Notes: generated by a model not told the origin, from the sequence alone. A stretch of DNA of 64,000 nt from Paenibacillus tianjinensis (GCF_017086365.1 NZ_CP070969.1:4216001-4280000), one strand, 5' to 3'; counted from the first letter of the stretch, positions 28,845 to 38,487 are shown. Made by a program: numbers and translations.

Positions 28845-30203
28845 TTAGGCTGAATAAGATGATTCACTTTTAAAATATTTATCATAAACGGTTAATAAGT
28901 CGCTGTATAGTTTTGAAACATGGGAACCGCTGAAATAAGTATAAATACATTCACCGTTATAAAAGTATTTAGTGTAATATGAACCGCAATCACCGAGATC
29001 CTTTTTAGTGACTCCAAGTGAGTAAAGTTTAGTTTGCAAGGATTCAAATTTATGAATCAATTCTATTGTTTCGGCCTCTCTCTTATCTGCTGCTGATTGT
29101 TTGTTGCTGTGACGTTCTATGAGCCTGTTTAAAGCGTTTATACGTTCTTCTGAGTCTGAGGAATAAGGAATAGTAACAAGGTGATTATAATAGGCTGTAG
29201 CGTCCTGCAATGACATGTTACGTTTATTGGTTGTGTAGGCTGATTCCAGATCCATTAATTGATGATAAGATATGTTAGCTTTATTAGACAGGATCATAGA
29301 CGTTGTTATATTGTTCTGAATAGCGTGATTATAGGCGTCTGAATAACTCGGGAAGGTGCCAGAGTATAAGAAGAATACTTCTGGTTCTGGAACGGTCTCA
29401 GAGGCTCCGGAAGAACGTTCAGAAGGTGCTGGGATGTTAGCTGCTAACTCTCTAATGATATCGTTATCCTGGCAAGTTTGATCTGATGGAGCGATATCCT
29501 CAAACAGATAAGTATTAAGCATAGTTTTAACCTCTTCTGTTTTAGCTTCATCCATTTTATAAACAGACAAGAGATAACCCTTATATTGTTCTTCTGACCA
29601 GTGAGAAGGCTTGCGAAGTCCTGCAATAGATTCATAGAAATTTTTAACATGTTCACCAATTGGATTATATTTATTAATAAGCGAAGGAGTGATGTCTATA
29701 CGGCCTTCATGAGTGTAACCATCAGCCCATGTGATAGTGAAAGATGTTTTTGTGTATCCTTCTTCATTATGACGATACATGTCAGATGCAACGGAATGGA
29801 TTAGTGAGTTAGTTTCTGTGAAGGTGGAAACTGTAGTATTGTCAGCGATGATATGGGAAGCTTCTGACCATTTAAATGTAATGGATTGGACTGGAATTGC
29901 AACAGGTGTATTAGTGGATTCAGTAACAGGAGTTTCATTGCTCAGATATTCGCCTGTTAGATCAATGTAGTAGCCTACATTGTGAATATCTGTTTGCTGT
30001 TCAATTACAATAACTTCCTTTACGTCAATCTGCTTCGTGTCACCATTCTCCCATTCAATAACAATGTCTTTTCCGTAAGAGTCAGAATATTCATTAATGA
30101 TAATACCATAATCCCATCCAGCAGAACCCCAATTCCCGAATACTTTAAGGCCGATAAGGTTGGATGTGGCGAGATAGATAGATGATTGAGTTTGAATTGA
30201 CAT
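28845..30203 (-). CDS. Large early protein with an LPD25-like domain
   Basis: 452 aa. Residues about 108-172 match the LPD25 pattern of large polyvalent proteins: F-K-W-S-E-A-S-H-I-I ... G-Y-T-K-T-S-F-T-I-T-W-A-D-G-Y-T-H-E-G-R-I-D. The N-terminal 60 residues look like a small barrel (G-S-A-G-W-D-Y-G-I-I-I-N-E-Y). The C-terminus is helical and ends in a Ser/Tyr-rich segment. A P-S-Y-S-D-A-Y-N-H repeat unit (near 290) recurs as P-S-Y-N-E-A-Y-N-F in the next-but-one gene. Early host interaction is likely but unproven. Confidence 0.65.
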   Translation of the reverse strand: MSIQTQSSIYLATSNLIGLKVFGNWGSAGWDYGIIINEYSDSYGKDIVIEWENGDTKQIDVKEVIVIEQQTDIHNVGYYIDLTGEYLSNETPVTESTNTPVAIPVQSITFKWSEASHIIADNTTVSTFTETNSLIHSVASDMYRHNEEGYTKTSFTITWADGYTHEGRIDITPSLINKYNPIGEHVKNFYESIAGLRKPSHWSEEQYKGYLLSVYKMDEAKTEEVKTMLNTYLFEDIAPSDQTCQDNDIIRELAANIPAPSERSSGASETVPEPEVFFLYSGTFPSYSDAYNHAIQNNITTSMILSNKANISYHQLMDLESAYTTNKRNMSLQDATAYYNHLVTIPYSSDSEERINALNRLIERHSNKQSAADKREAETIELIHKFESLQTKLYSLGVTKKDLGDCGSYYTKYFYNGECIYTYFSGSHVSKLYSDLLTVYDKYFKSESSYSA

Positions 30204-30251
30204 ATGTATGATCCCCTTTGTGATGATAGAATGTATTAACTAACTAAGATC

Positions 30252-30299
30252 ATTATAACATGATTGATTATTGATTGCAACTTATATTTATTTATTAAA
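30252..30299 (-). promoter_or_regulatory. Early promoter with recurrent element
   Basis: ATTTAATAAATAAATATA element whose first TAA is the stop codon of the upstream gene; -35 TTGCAA (30275-30280), 17-bp spacer, -10 TATAAT (30252-30257). Confidence 0.7.
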
Positions 30300-31248
30300 T
30301 TGATATACTGCTCCATTCTTTAATACTCTTATTAATACGTTGCAAATATTGTAATGCTGTTTCAATAAGACATGCTTCAGGGTTAAACTTTTCAATATTT
30401 GAACGTTCATAGAATTCACCAATGACAGATCCGTCTTTAACTCCGCTGACAACCCATGAACCGGAAAAATGGCCTAATTCTGGAATGTGGATAGTATTAG
30501 GCGTAACCGAATGGGAAGGTTTATGAGCGAGATTGTAATAAATAATACCTTTCTTTCTGTATTGATCAATAACGTTGTGAAGCTCGTCGAAGGTTACAAA
30601 GATTTGTTTAGCAGTGCTAACTGCATAATTAATATGTGAAAGGATTTCTATTTTATTATTTGTTAATCTAGTATATCCAACATGAACGCCATCAATGTGC
30701 AACTCGTGCAAGTTAAACATATTTGTTTCTTTAGTGCTTACACCTTGAATTGTGTTGATCTGGCCCATTAAAGTTGCATTGCTGTTTGTTGGCTCCTCTG
30801 CTGCTTCTGTTTGATCCGGTATCTCGTTAACTGCTGATTCTGTAATAACTTCTTCAGTCGCCGGAGTTACTGGAGCATTCTGTTCTTTCCAAATTTGATC
30901 AACAACTTTGCTGAAGCTTGAATTATAAAAACGGCTACCCTTAATTTCCTTACTTGCTTCACTCATGAGCGCTTCCACCTGCTCAATAAATTCAGGAGTA
31001 TAATCCACAAAAGTAGAAATATAGGTATTCCCTCCGCTGAGGATCTCGTGAGTAACTTCACAACGGTTAATGTGAGAGTATTTATTAGTGATGGCCTCAA
31101 CTGCTGCGACCGTAGGCAAGTTGTTCCATTCTACACTAATCGATGAACCAGTGCTATAAGATGAAGAACGAACGGAAAATTTAACACCAGGAAAAGTTGA
31201 TTTAAGTTCCTTTTTAAGTTCTGCGGATACTGAAGATACTTTAGTCAT
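30295..31248 (-). CDS. Early protein with an LPD29-like domain, paralogue of 21570-23003
   Basis: 317 aa. The N-terminal 110 residues (E-L-K-K-E-L-K-S-T-F-P-G-V-K-F-S-V-R ... S-I-S-V-E-W-N-N-L-P-T-V) are clearly related to the 477-aa protein. The second half differs, with G-R-F-Y-like beta segments and I-P-E-L-G-H-F-S-G-S-W-V-V-S-G. The shared domain with different tails suggests domain shuffling. Leader ATACATATG. Confidence 0.65.
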   Translation of the reverse strand: MTKVSSVSAELKKELKSTFPGVKFSVRSSSYSTGSSISVEWNNLPTVAAVEAITNKYSHINRCEVTHEILSGGNTYISTFVDYTPEFIEQVEALMSEASKEIKGSRFYNSSFSKVVDQIWKEQNAPVTPATEEVITESAVNEIPDQTEAAEEPTNSNATLMGQINTIQGVSTKETNMFNLHELHIDGVHVGYTRLTNNKIEILSHINYAVSTAKQIFVTFDELHNVIDQYRKKGIIYYNLAHKPSHSVTPNTIHIPELGHFSGSWVVSGVKDGSVIGEFYERSNIEKFNPEACLIETALQYLQRINKSIKEWSSISI

Positions 31249-31282
31249 ATGTATAACCTCCTGTTATTTAACTTTATAATTC

Positions 31283-31327
31283 ATTATAGCACACTATTAT
31301 ATATGTTGTATATATATTTATTTATTA
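31283..31327 (-). promoter_or_regulatory. Early promoter with recurrent element
   Basis: AATAAATAAATATATATA element, weak -35, -10 TATAAT (31283-31288) preceded by GTGTGC. The downstream leader is nearly identical to that of the 31364-32578 gene. Confidence 0.6.
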
Positions 31328-31363
31328 TGTTCCTTTTTTCTTAATTCGTATTCTTCTGAGTTG

Positions 31364-32578
31364 TTAACGGTTAACTGTTTGTTGATCTTCAATAAACTTT
31401 TTAAACATTTTATCGGCGTTATACTTTTGAATGAATTCTTTATATAATTGTATTTCCTGTAATGCTAAATTAAGTTGTTCCTTCTGTTTCTTTAGTTTAT
31501 CCATTTCATTATTATTTATAGCAGTTTCTAAAGTATCTGAATAATCATCTATAATATCATTACCATTTTGTTTTACAATTGTACCGACAGATATATTTTT
31601 GTATCCTTGTTTTTGCCATAGGTTAAATGTATCAAAAACACTATTTAAATTTGAACATAATTTTTTAGTAATATTAGAATAGTTTATATTTGGTTCATCG
31701 TCGCATTTAGTCGTTTCAATGATATAAGATAATTCTAGAGTCGTTCCAAAGTTACGATAAATTACACCTTTTTTAGTTCTGGATTTAGTGTAAGTGATTG
31801 GAGAAACAGAAACGATATCAGAATCAGGAATATAAAAATAATCATCTGAGGAATAACATACTTTGTGCATGTTGTTATGAATATCTGAAGGATGAATACG
31901 TGCCTGTATTAGTTCACCGTTGATAGTTTGAATATTAACAGCATCATAGTTGGATTCATAAATGTTGCGTGTAGCCTCTTGTGCTGCCTCTGGTGACTCC
32001 TGAGTAATGGATGAGAATAGTTGCAAGTCGAGTTTCAATAAAGAATCTGAAGGCATGCAAGGCGACTCATAGACGATATAAGAAGGATCGAAATCAGAAG
32101 TTAGGCAAAAGTTATAGGCCTCATTGTAAGATGGGAAAGAACGGTTATAGGCTGTGAATGAGGTTGAATCTGTTTCATTATCTTTATTAATATTAATATC
32201 AGATACAGGTGCAATAGTTTGATCCATTGTTTCGGTAACTGTTACTTCTGATTCTTGAATTGTTTCAATTTCGGCAATGTTAGAAACTGTATTAACTGCA
32301 TTTTTTACCGTTTCAATTAAGTTAGAGTTCATCATAGCTAAAGCATCAATAGTGTAAACCTTGTTAGCCAAAGCCGAGAAGCGTTTATAGTTCTTCTTGG
32401 AACCGTCTGGAAGGTAGATACAGCCTTCATTGGAGATAAAGCAGAAACGGCCTACAACGTCTGTATAATACCATCCATTGTCATCAACTTCAGCGATGAT
32501 ATTAATTTGGTGAGGTTTGGAATCATCCTGAGTAAAGCGGATAGAAGAATAAATAAGATTGCTGTTATTGTTAGACAT
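31364..32578 (-). CDS. Large early hypothetical protein, 404 aa
   Basis: An N-terminal beta-rich part (W-Y-Y-T-D-V-V-G-R-F-C-F-I), a Glu/Thr-rich linker (about 105-140), a module with F-P-S-Y-N-E-A-Y-N-F also found in 28845-30203, and a C-terminal coiled coil (M-D-K-L-K-K-Q-K-E-Q-L-N-L-A-L-Q). Function unknown; same construction style as its LPD neighbours. Confidence 0.6.
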   Translation of the reverse strand: MSNNNSNLIYSSIRFTQDDSKPHQINIIAEVDDNGWYYTDVVGRFCFISNEGCIYLPDGSKKNYKRFSALANKVYTIDALAMMNSNLIETVKNAVNTVSNIAEIETIQESEVTVTETMDQTIAPVSDININKDNETDSTSFTAYNRSFPSYNEAYNFCLTSDFDPSYIVYESPCMPSDSLLKLDLQLFSSITQESPEAAQEATRNIYESNYDAVNIQTINGELIQARIHPSDIHNNMHKVCYSSDDYFYIPDSDIVSVSPITYTKSRTKKGVIYRNFGTTLELSYIIETTKCDDEPNINYSNITKKLCSNLNSVFDTFNLWQKQGYKNISVGTIVKQNGNDIIDDYSDTLETAINNNEMDKLKKQKEQLNLALQEIQLYKEFIQKYNADKMFKKFIEDQQTVNR

Positions 32579-32611
32579 ATGTATAACCTCCTGTTATTTA
32601 ACTTATAATTC

Positions 32612-32657
32612 ATTATAGCATGGATATTAATAAATGTATATATTTTTATTTATTAAA
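32612..32657 (-). promoter_or_regulatory. Early promoter with recurrent element
   Basis: ATTTAATAAATAAAAATA element and -10 TATAAT (32612-32617), with a poor -35. Reads into 31364-32578 and marks the left edge of the 1.6-kb non-coding block. Confidence 0.55.
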
Positions 32658-33230
32658 TGAGGTGTAAAGCTCACCAACGCGAGAGGAAATTTGCTTGTAT
32701 AACAGTTATATAAATTAATAGTACAGATATGGAAATATTAATAAATATCATGATAAACACTTTAAATAATTGAGTGTGACAGCATTAATACAGGATTGAT
32801 ACATGCTATAACAGATTGATAATAGAAGAAACAGAGCATATGATATAGTGGACGATAAAGGCATATAGATTTATATCTATATTATAGTTGTATTATATAA
32901 CAGATAATAATAGTTATGATACAGTAACTGTATAAATGTGAAGTCATGATTTTGCGGTTTCACGTTATCGAGCGATTACGCAATTACGTCATATGATAAC
33001 GTATATACGTGCTTTATAAATGCTGCCTGGAATCAAAAATTTTAAATGAAAATATGCTCATTTTAGAAAAATTTTTAAATAAAATTAAGTGAGATATACT
33101 GCATATTAATAGCTGGTTGTCAACATGGATCATGCATGCTAGATAGCATACAACTATACTTATATGCTATCTATGAAGGGATACCGGGGGTAGTTTACAA
33201 CCTAAATAATGGTAATTATGGAAAATAGTC
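32658..33230. other. Non-coding block, C-poor plus strand, with inverted repeat
   Basis: No gene with an SD and codon structure is visible on either strand. The plus strand is visibly poor in C. An 11-bp perfect inverted repeat TAGATAGCATA / TATGCTATCTA (33140-33150 and 33163-33173, 12-nt loop) lies near the right edge, beside GCATGC and GATC palindromes. Possible replication origin or regulatory region. Confidence 0.4.
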
Positions 33231-34030
33231 CGCTATCTGTTCCACTCCTACACTCAACTCAATTTTTACTTTTCTCATCATGATCTAATAAAATTTCATC
33301 AACACTTTTTTACGTCACTTATCCCCCACTTTCCCTTCAATTTCAATCGCAATTTCAATCGCAATCCCCTTATATTCCCTACACTTTTTTCCTCAATTTT
33401 TCTCAAATTTTTACTCAATTTCCCCCTATTATCATCAATTTCACCTCAATAACCCTTATAATCTCTATACTTTTACGATTACTCTATATATCGAATTTAT
33501 CTTCTCATCTTATCCACCTATCCCCAACTCACATAACCACCATCTCAACCACACAATTCCCCTTATTCCATCTACGCTTTTCACCTCTCTTCTCTCCCCA
33601 ATTATCATCACCTCTTACATTCTAATCACATTCTAATCGGAATCAATTTTACCTCCCTAACCACTCACGATTAAAATTTATCATCCCAACTATTCATCAT
33701 TCATCAACCTATCACCATACTCCAGGGGAGGGGGTACATTAACATAAAAAAGGTAGCACCCAATATCCTGGATACTACCCTGTATAAAATATTCAAATAT
33801 AATTTTAACTTTTATCCCTCTCACACATCATACTCTGCTCATTACATATTACACTTTACCAAATATCTCAATTTCAATTTTAAACTCAGATTCCTTTATA
33901 ATTTATTATAAATTCCCAACTCAACTATGTAACTTATCTATTTGTTCATCTCAACCATACACCCATAAAATCATACATAAATTATAATGAACTATTCGTT
34001 ATCATCACATACCAACCTTATACACTATTC
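33231..34030. other. Non-coding block, plus strand pyrimidine-rich and very G-poor
   Basis: About 800 nt with almost no G on the plus strand, opposite in bias to the preceding block. A short tandem repeat CAATTTCAATCG occurs near 33340-33360. No gene is visible. Transcribed leftwards it would give a C-poor RNA that ends at the terminator at 33745-33779. Confidence 0.45.
33745..33779 (-). terminator. Intrinsic terminator inside the non-coding block
   Basis: GGTAG / CTACC outer stem with an inner TATCC-A-GGATA stem, followed on the minus strand by TTTTTT. A terminator here implies a leftward transcript crossing the right part of the non-coding block, about 450 nt beyond paralogue B. Confidence 0.7.
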
Positions 34031-34039
34031 CAGAAGATC

Positions 34040-34120
34040 TAAGTTGGAGACAGCCAACGAAGTTGGATGGCTACGGAATAAAGCTTTAGCTTTATGACGG
34101 CTCTTTGCCTTTGATCTTTT
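34040..34120 (-). ncRNA. Structured RNA behind paralogue B
   Basis: On the minus strand: a 19-nt core (34095-34113) matching the one at 26164-26182 in 16 of 19 positions, then hairpin ATAAAGC/GCTTTAT (34078-34095, 4-nt loop) and hairpin CCAAC/GTTGG with a 3-nt loop (34054-34066). The order and sizes match the copy behind paralogue A although the stems differ in sequence, which indicates conserved structure. Confidence 0.6.
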
Positions 34121-34128
34121 CTCTTTTA

Positions 34129-34196
34129 AAAAGTTGTCACTTTGAAAATTGGCTTTACATTATTATTTATATAAGATTTTCAAAGTGACAACTTTT
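34129..34196 (-). terminator. 21-bp perfect hairpin after paralogue B
   Basis: The 21-nt arms at 34129-34149 and 34176-34196 are perfectly complementary (each containing TTGTCAC or GTGACAA), with a 26-nt loop. A T-rich run follows on the minus strand. It is far longer than needed for termination and shares TTGTC-purine-C with the hairpin behind paralogue A, so it may also be a binding site. Confidence 0.7.
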
Positions 34197-34209
34197 ATAT
34201 TTACCTATA

Positions 34210-35235
34210 TTATTCAAGCATATTTTCATTGTTCAATTTTCTTATCTCAGGGAATATTCTTTCGTGTCTGGAATTAATAAGGGTATCAACAAGTTTTATT
34301 TGGTCTGAGACATATTGTTCATCAATACGATTTTCTTCCTTTTTATTCATTGTACTAAAAAAATCATCCACTTTGTTTAAGGCTCTGTTATGTCTTTTTT
34401 GAATATTATCTGTTAGGCGTTCCTGAATTGATTGATTTAATTCAAATTCCATCATCAACCTTTCCTCACCTTTCATCCTAACCAGTTCACGTTTGAGACG
34501 CTCTCTATTTAATTGAATGTCGTATGCTTCATAAATAAATTGAATCCCCATCTCCTTATTGAGCCTTTCATTTACTCTTTTACTATACTCATCATATTTT
34601 CCCGTTCCAATTATTCCTCTCATATCTTCACAATTAAATTCGTCTAAGACTTCTCCTTGTATCCTTAAAATATTCTCATATTCCTGGCCGTCTCTAGCTG
34701 GACGAATTATGTTTTGGATACTAACCATCATAATTTGTGACCAGAATATATTTTTCTTATTTTGCAATTCATTTAAAGCCCTTTCTAAGTTATTCTTCAA
34801 AGTCGAGTCAGCACTTCTATAAAATTCAAATATATCAAACTGTTCAATATTTATGTATTCGCTTAAGCTTGGTATGTATTGTCTGCATTCTCTGTAGTTT
34901 GAATTAACCATGTTTAGGGAATTAAGTAACCTGTTTTTGGCTAGTTTCACAGATCCCTCATCTGAACTAAGTAGTAACTCAATAATAAGCTGCTTAATAT
35001 TTTCAATATAATGAATAACATCTCTAGAGCCTCCCCGTTGTGGAAGCTCTCTTGGCTCTTCATTTATTTTAGTAATGACAAACTTATTACCTCTTTTTTC
35101 AATATCAAAATAACAACTCCATTTTTTTAGTTGTAACTGTTTTGATTTACCGGACTTCGTTTCTTCTTCGAGAACTCTGCATAAGTGTTTATAATTATTT
35201 GCTATAAATCCAACACAAATATTATCAATATTAAT
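34210..35235 (-). CDS. Paralogue B: NYKxLC-domain protein of unknown function, ATT start
   Basis: About 341 aa. The N-terminus reads I-A-N-N-Y-K-H-L-C-R-V-L-E-E-E-T-K-S-G-K-S-K and W-S-C-Y-F-D-I, matching paralogue A. The rest is charged and helical (E-R-L-K-R-E-L-V-R-M-K-G-E-E-R-L). There is no ATG, GTG or TTG in frame before codon 96. AAGGAGG lies exactly 7 nt before an ATT at 35235. It follows the RecD2-like helicase gene by 21 nt in one operon and is followed by a 21-bp hairpin, a structured RNA and a long non-coding block. A replication function is a reasonable guess. Confidence 0.65.
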   Translation of the reverse strand: MNIDNICVGFIANNYKHLCRVLEEETKSGKSKQLQLKKWSCYFDIEKRGNKFVITKINEEPRELPQRGGSRDVIHYIENIKQLIIELLLSSDEGSVKLAKNRLLNSLNMVNSNYRECRQYIPSLSEYINIEQFDIFEFYRSADSTLKNNLERALNELQNKKNIFWSQIMMVSIQNIIRPARDGQEYENILRIQGEVLDEFNCEDMRGIIGTGKYDEYSKRVNERLNKEMGIQFIYEAYDIQLNRERLKRELVRMKGEERLMMEFELNQSIQERLTDNIQKRHNRALNKVDDFFSTMNKKEENRIDEQYVSDQIKLVDTLINSRHERIFPEIRKLNNENMLE

Positions 35236-35256
35236 TTTAATACCTCCTTCCTATAT

Positions 35257-37434
35257 TCATTTATTAAACTCCTCAATCAACATATCTTTCAAAAATGTGT
35301 TTCTCTTATTAGTATCATTCGTTCTAATTGCCTTAATCAATGCCTTCAACTCAAAGATCATCACACACATCTCTGAAAATCGAGTCATGCCAGTATATAC
35401 ACCCTGTCTATTCAATAATTTATACGCTGCATAATCCAAGGCAAATATTCCTTGTTTAAACTGGCTTCCTTGAACGCGATGCCCGGTAAGCGCATAAGCT
35501 AAATCAATTTGTAATAGTTGATCTCGCTTATATGTCACAATGTCATCAATTCCAATAAATTCAATGCTTAAAGTATCTTCATCATAGTCAATCTCAACGA
35601 TCTTGCCAAGTGTTCCATTGAAGACCCCATTATCATAGTCATTGCCGTTCTTGATAACTTTGTCTCCGGTCTTAAAAACAAAGTCGCCTCTCTTCAATCC
35701 CCGTTCATCTTTGTCATTGAATATCTTTTGAAGTTCAATATTCAAATTATTTGCGCTAATAATACCCTTTTTCTTAAGCATCACGACAACTTGGAATTCC
35801 ATCAAGTCAAATCTGTCTTTATTATTTTTACACAAATGGATAATATGCTCGAAAATTTGTTGACTAGTTTCTTTAGGATACAAATACAAATCCTTTAATT
35901 CTCCAATAACTTTTGGTTCATAATCTCCACTTTTAATGATCTGTTTCCCTTCTCTGACTTCATTAGCTGCTAACAATATTCCAGACTTCATTGCTTGTCT
36001 ATGAACCTTAGTTAATTCGCACACTTTAATAACTCCGCTTTCAATCAGGTCTATAAATGGGCGACCACATCCAATAGCAGATAATTGACCTACGTCACCT
36101 AGAATTATCAACTTATGTCCATTTGCAACTGCTATAGATAAATGGTAAAACAAACTTGTTGGAGTCATACTTCCTTCATCCAGGTAGACAGATTGTACTG
36201 GAATTGGACTATTTTCATTGCATGTAAATTCACCGATCTTTGGATTAAACTGGAGTATCCGATGTATGGTTTGTGATTTTAGTCCAGTTGATTCAGTAAT
36301 TCGTTGTGCTGCCTTACCAGAAAATGCGCATGTATCATATGTATAATCACTCAATATTTTAATGATTCCTTTTAACAGTGCGGTCTTGCCGCATCCTGCT
36401 TTACCGGAAATAATCATTACATTGCTATCTATGCTATCATATATTGCCTGTCTTTGTTCATCTGTAAATTGAAATCCTTGTTCGTTCTCAACTAACTTGA
36501 TTTTATTTTCAATATTATCTACTTTGAATATATTTTCACTTCTTACTAACTGTGAAATTTTATCACATATTTTCTTTTCTTGAGCGTATGTCTTTTTTAG
36601 TGCGATCTTACTATCATCTATGTATGCAGATTTTAAATTATCATTATTCATAAATTCAATAATCGCTTCTTCTGATAACGACAACATACCAGCGGCTAGT
36701 TGAATGATCTCTTTTTTATTTGACCAGCAGTTACCATCTTGCTCTGCTTTTTTAAGCATGTAATATATTGCAGATTCAATTCGATATGGTGAATCAATCT
36801 CTATTCCAGTTTTTAATGCGTACTTATCAACTTTATCAAACCCCAATCCATTAACCTCGTCGCATAAAATATAGGGGTTAAGCTTTACCTTTTGAACCAC
36901 CAGAGTTGGGGAATTATTGTATCTCGCCAATAATTTCTGAACTATTGTATAGGAAACTCCATACTTAGATAACTCAACAAGTGCTTCTTGAATATCAATA
37001 TTTTTAATGACCTTCTCTCTGATCTTGCTGAATTTCTTATCTCCTATACCCTTAATTCTTTTGTAATCTAGAGTGTTGCTCTTGATCATTTCAATAATAT
37101 CCTGAGTAGGGAATGCTTTTATAAGTGGTTCGCACTGAGATTCACTTAGAATAGTTCTTAAAAAGGCGTGTTGTCCCTCAATAGTGGTTGGTAGCTCCTG
37201 ACGAATACTATGAACCTCATAACCCCTTCCATGTTTCTTATGTTCTTTAAATTGAATTGAAGCGATATATTCTGTGCCTAATGAAAGTTCTTGCATTCCA
37301 CCATTTATAACAAAATTATCAAAGGCGTTATATTCAACATCTGGTGACTTTGATTCACAAGCATAAACACCAAAATCATTCCCATAAAACAATTTTCTTA
37401 CTGGTATCAACTTCAACTCAATAATAGGATTCAA
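35257..37434 (-). CDS. RecD2-like SF1B DNA helicase
   Basis: 725 aa. Helix-hairpin-helix-type N-terminal region (I-K-G-I-G-D-K-K-F, V-N-G-L-G-F-D-K-V), Walker A S-G-K-A-G-C-G-K-T (about 343-351), motif Ia F-S-G-K-A-A-Q-R-I, Walker B region Y-L-D-E-G-S-M, motif III G-D-V-G-Q-L-S-A-I-G, motif IV L-T-K-V-H-R-Q and the C-terminal SH3/2B part ending with A-L-T-G-H-R-V-Q-G-S-Q and T-G-M-T-R. This is the RecD2/TraI-like 5'-3' helicase family, of full length. The ATG directly follows the recombinase stop. Probably involved in phage replication or recombination. Confidence 0.9.
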   Translation of the reverse strand: MNPIIELKLIPVRKLFYGNDFGVYACESKSPDVEYNAFDNFVINGGMQELSLGTEYIASIQFKEHKKHGRGYEVHSIRQELPTTIEGQHAFLRTILSESQCEPLIKAFPTQDIIEMIKSNTLDYKRIKGIGDKKFSKIREKVIKNIDIQEALVELSKYGVSYTIVQKLLARYNNSPTLVVQKVKLNPYILCDEVNGLGFDKVDKYALKTGIEIDSPYRIESAIYYMLKKAEQDGNCWSNKKEIIQLAAGMLSLSEEAIIEFMNNDNLKSAYIDDSKIALKKTYAQEKKICDKISQLVRSENIFKVDNIENKIKLVENEQGFQFTDEQRQAIYDSIDSNVMIISGKAGCGKTALLKGIIKILSDYTYDTCAFSGKAAQRITESTGLKSQTIHRILQFNPKIGEFTCNENSPIPVQSVYLDEGSMTPTSLFYHLSIAVANGHKLIILGDVGQLSAIGCGRPFIDLIESGVIKVCELTKVHRQAMKSGILLAANEVREGKQIIKSGDYEPKVIGELKDLYLYPKETSQQIFEHIIHLCKNNKDRFDLMEFQVVVMLKKKGIISANNLNIELQKIFNDKDERGLKRGDFVFKTGDKVIKNGNDYDNGVFNGTLGKIVEIDYDEDTLSIEFIGIDDIVTYKRDQLLQIDLAYALTGHRVQGSQFKQGIFALDYAAYKLLNRQGVYTGMTRFSEMCVMIFELKALIKAIRTNDTNKRNTFLKDMLIEEFNK

Positions 37435-38487
37435 TTACTCAACACTCTCCTTTTTATTTTCAATCTTATCATTAACAATTTTCTGTGCTTCTCTCTTCAT
37501 TTGATGAATCACTCCTTCGTTTTGTCTCATAACCAATTTAATTATTTCATCTTTGCTTAACTCATCAAAAACACCATCCTCAATTTTCTCATTAATCCTG
37601 AGACCAATAGTACTATTTTTATTTTTATTGTCTCGGCCATAATACTTATTAGTTACGACAATAGATGAGTGATTATAATGTTTCTTTGCCTCTTCCAATG
37701 TTCCAAACATTGAAGCGAAATTGCGGAAACTGTGGAAAACAATATTACGACTTTCTGGGATATTGAGTTTTTCTTTGATTAGTTGCATCATATCTTGAAT
37801 TGCCTTGGTGCTTAGGTGGAATATTCTATTATCGTCATATCGTTTATAGTAAGGGAGTTCCTTAATTTCAATCAACTTCTGATACAGTTCAAATGGAATA
37901 TCTACACTGTGTTTTTTCCCTCCTTTACCAATAGTTGAGACTTCGCAAGTGGAATCTTCTTTAACTAGAATATCGTCCCATGTCAAAGCGAGTAATGAAC
38001 TTTTACGAAAGCTAGTGGTATATGCCATCTCAATAAATACAATCTTCTCATATCCTTTTACTGTCTTGATCAATACATTTGGAATTGCTTCGATCTCGCT
38101 TGTATGAAAAGATCCAGCGCGTTCCGAGTCGTCAGGAAGTGCCTTTAGTTTTGTAACTGCTGCTTTTACATTGTATTCATTGGTTTCAAAAAACCCATAG
38201 AGACTTTGGATAGATGCGATGATATTATTGATCGTTGCGTTTGAGTAATCTGCTTCATGTTCAGAAAGAAAGATGCGATAAGCTTTGATATCGGCATTTC
38301 TAATATAGATGTCGTCAACAGTAAGAACTTCTAAATCCTTTCCTTTAAACCATTTAAAAAAATTACGACAATTACGTTCGTAGCCATTCTTAGTATGCTG
38401 ACTTTCAAAGTCCCCCAGAAATGTTCTAATATCCTCCCACACACTACCTGTATGCAACCCGACTACATTATTTGATATAGCACTCAT
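37435..38487 (-). CDS. Tyrosine recombinase with complete active site
   Basis: 350 aa. SAM-like N-terminal domain (about 15-110), catalytic domain with R in T-T-S-F-R-K-S-S, K in G-K-G-G-K-K, H-x-x-R in F-H-S-F-R-N-F, the second His in Y-N-H-S-S and Tyr in N-K-Y-Y-G. All six residues needed for catalysis are present, unlike the MrpR-like protein. A C-terminal helical tail of about 55 residues is extra. It resembles the SPbeta YopP group; whether it integrates the phage, resolves multimers or regulates is not shown by the sequence. AAGGAGG before the ATG. Confidence 0.85.
   Translation of the reverse strand: MSAISNNVVGLHTGSVWEDIRTFLGDFESQHTKNGYERNCRNFFKWFKGKDLEVLTVDDIYIRNADIKAYRIFLSEHEADYSNATINNIIASIQSLYGFFETNEYNVKAAVTKLKALPDDSERAGSFHTSEIEAIPNVLIKTVKGYEKIVFIEMAYTTSFRKSSLLALTWDDILVKEDSTCEVSTIGKGGKKHSVDIPFELYQKLIEIKELPYYKRYDDNRIFHLSTKAIQDMMQLIKEKLNIPESRNIVFHSFRNFASMFGTLEEAKKHYNHSSIVVTNKYYGRDNKNKNSTIGLRINEKIEDGVFDELSKDEIIKLVMRQNEGVIHQMKREAQKIVNDKIENKKESVE

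Noticed and set aside
32658..34209. CRISPR array or hidden genes in the long non-coding block
   Set aside because: No regular direct repeats with spacers and no frame with an SD on either strand; only short TCAATCGCAATT-like repeats are present.
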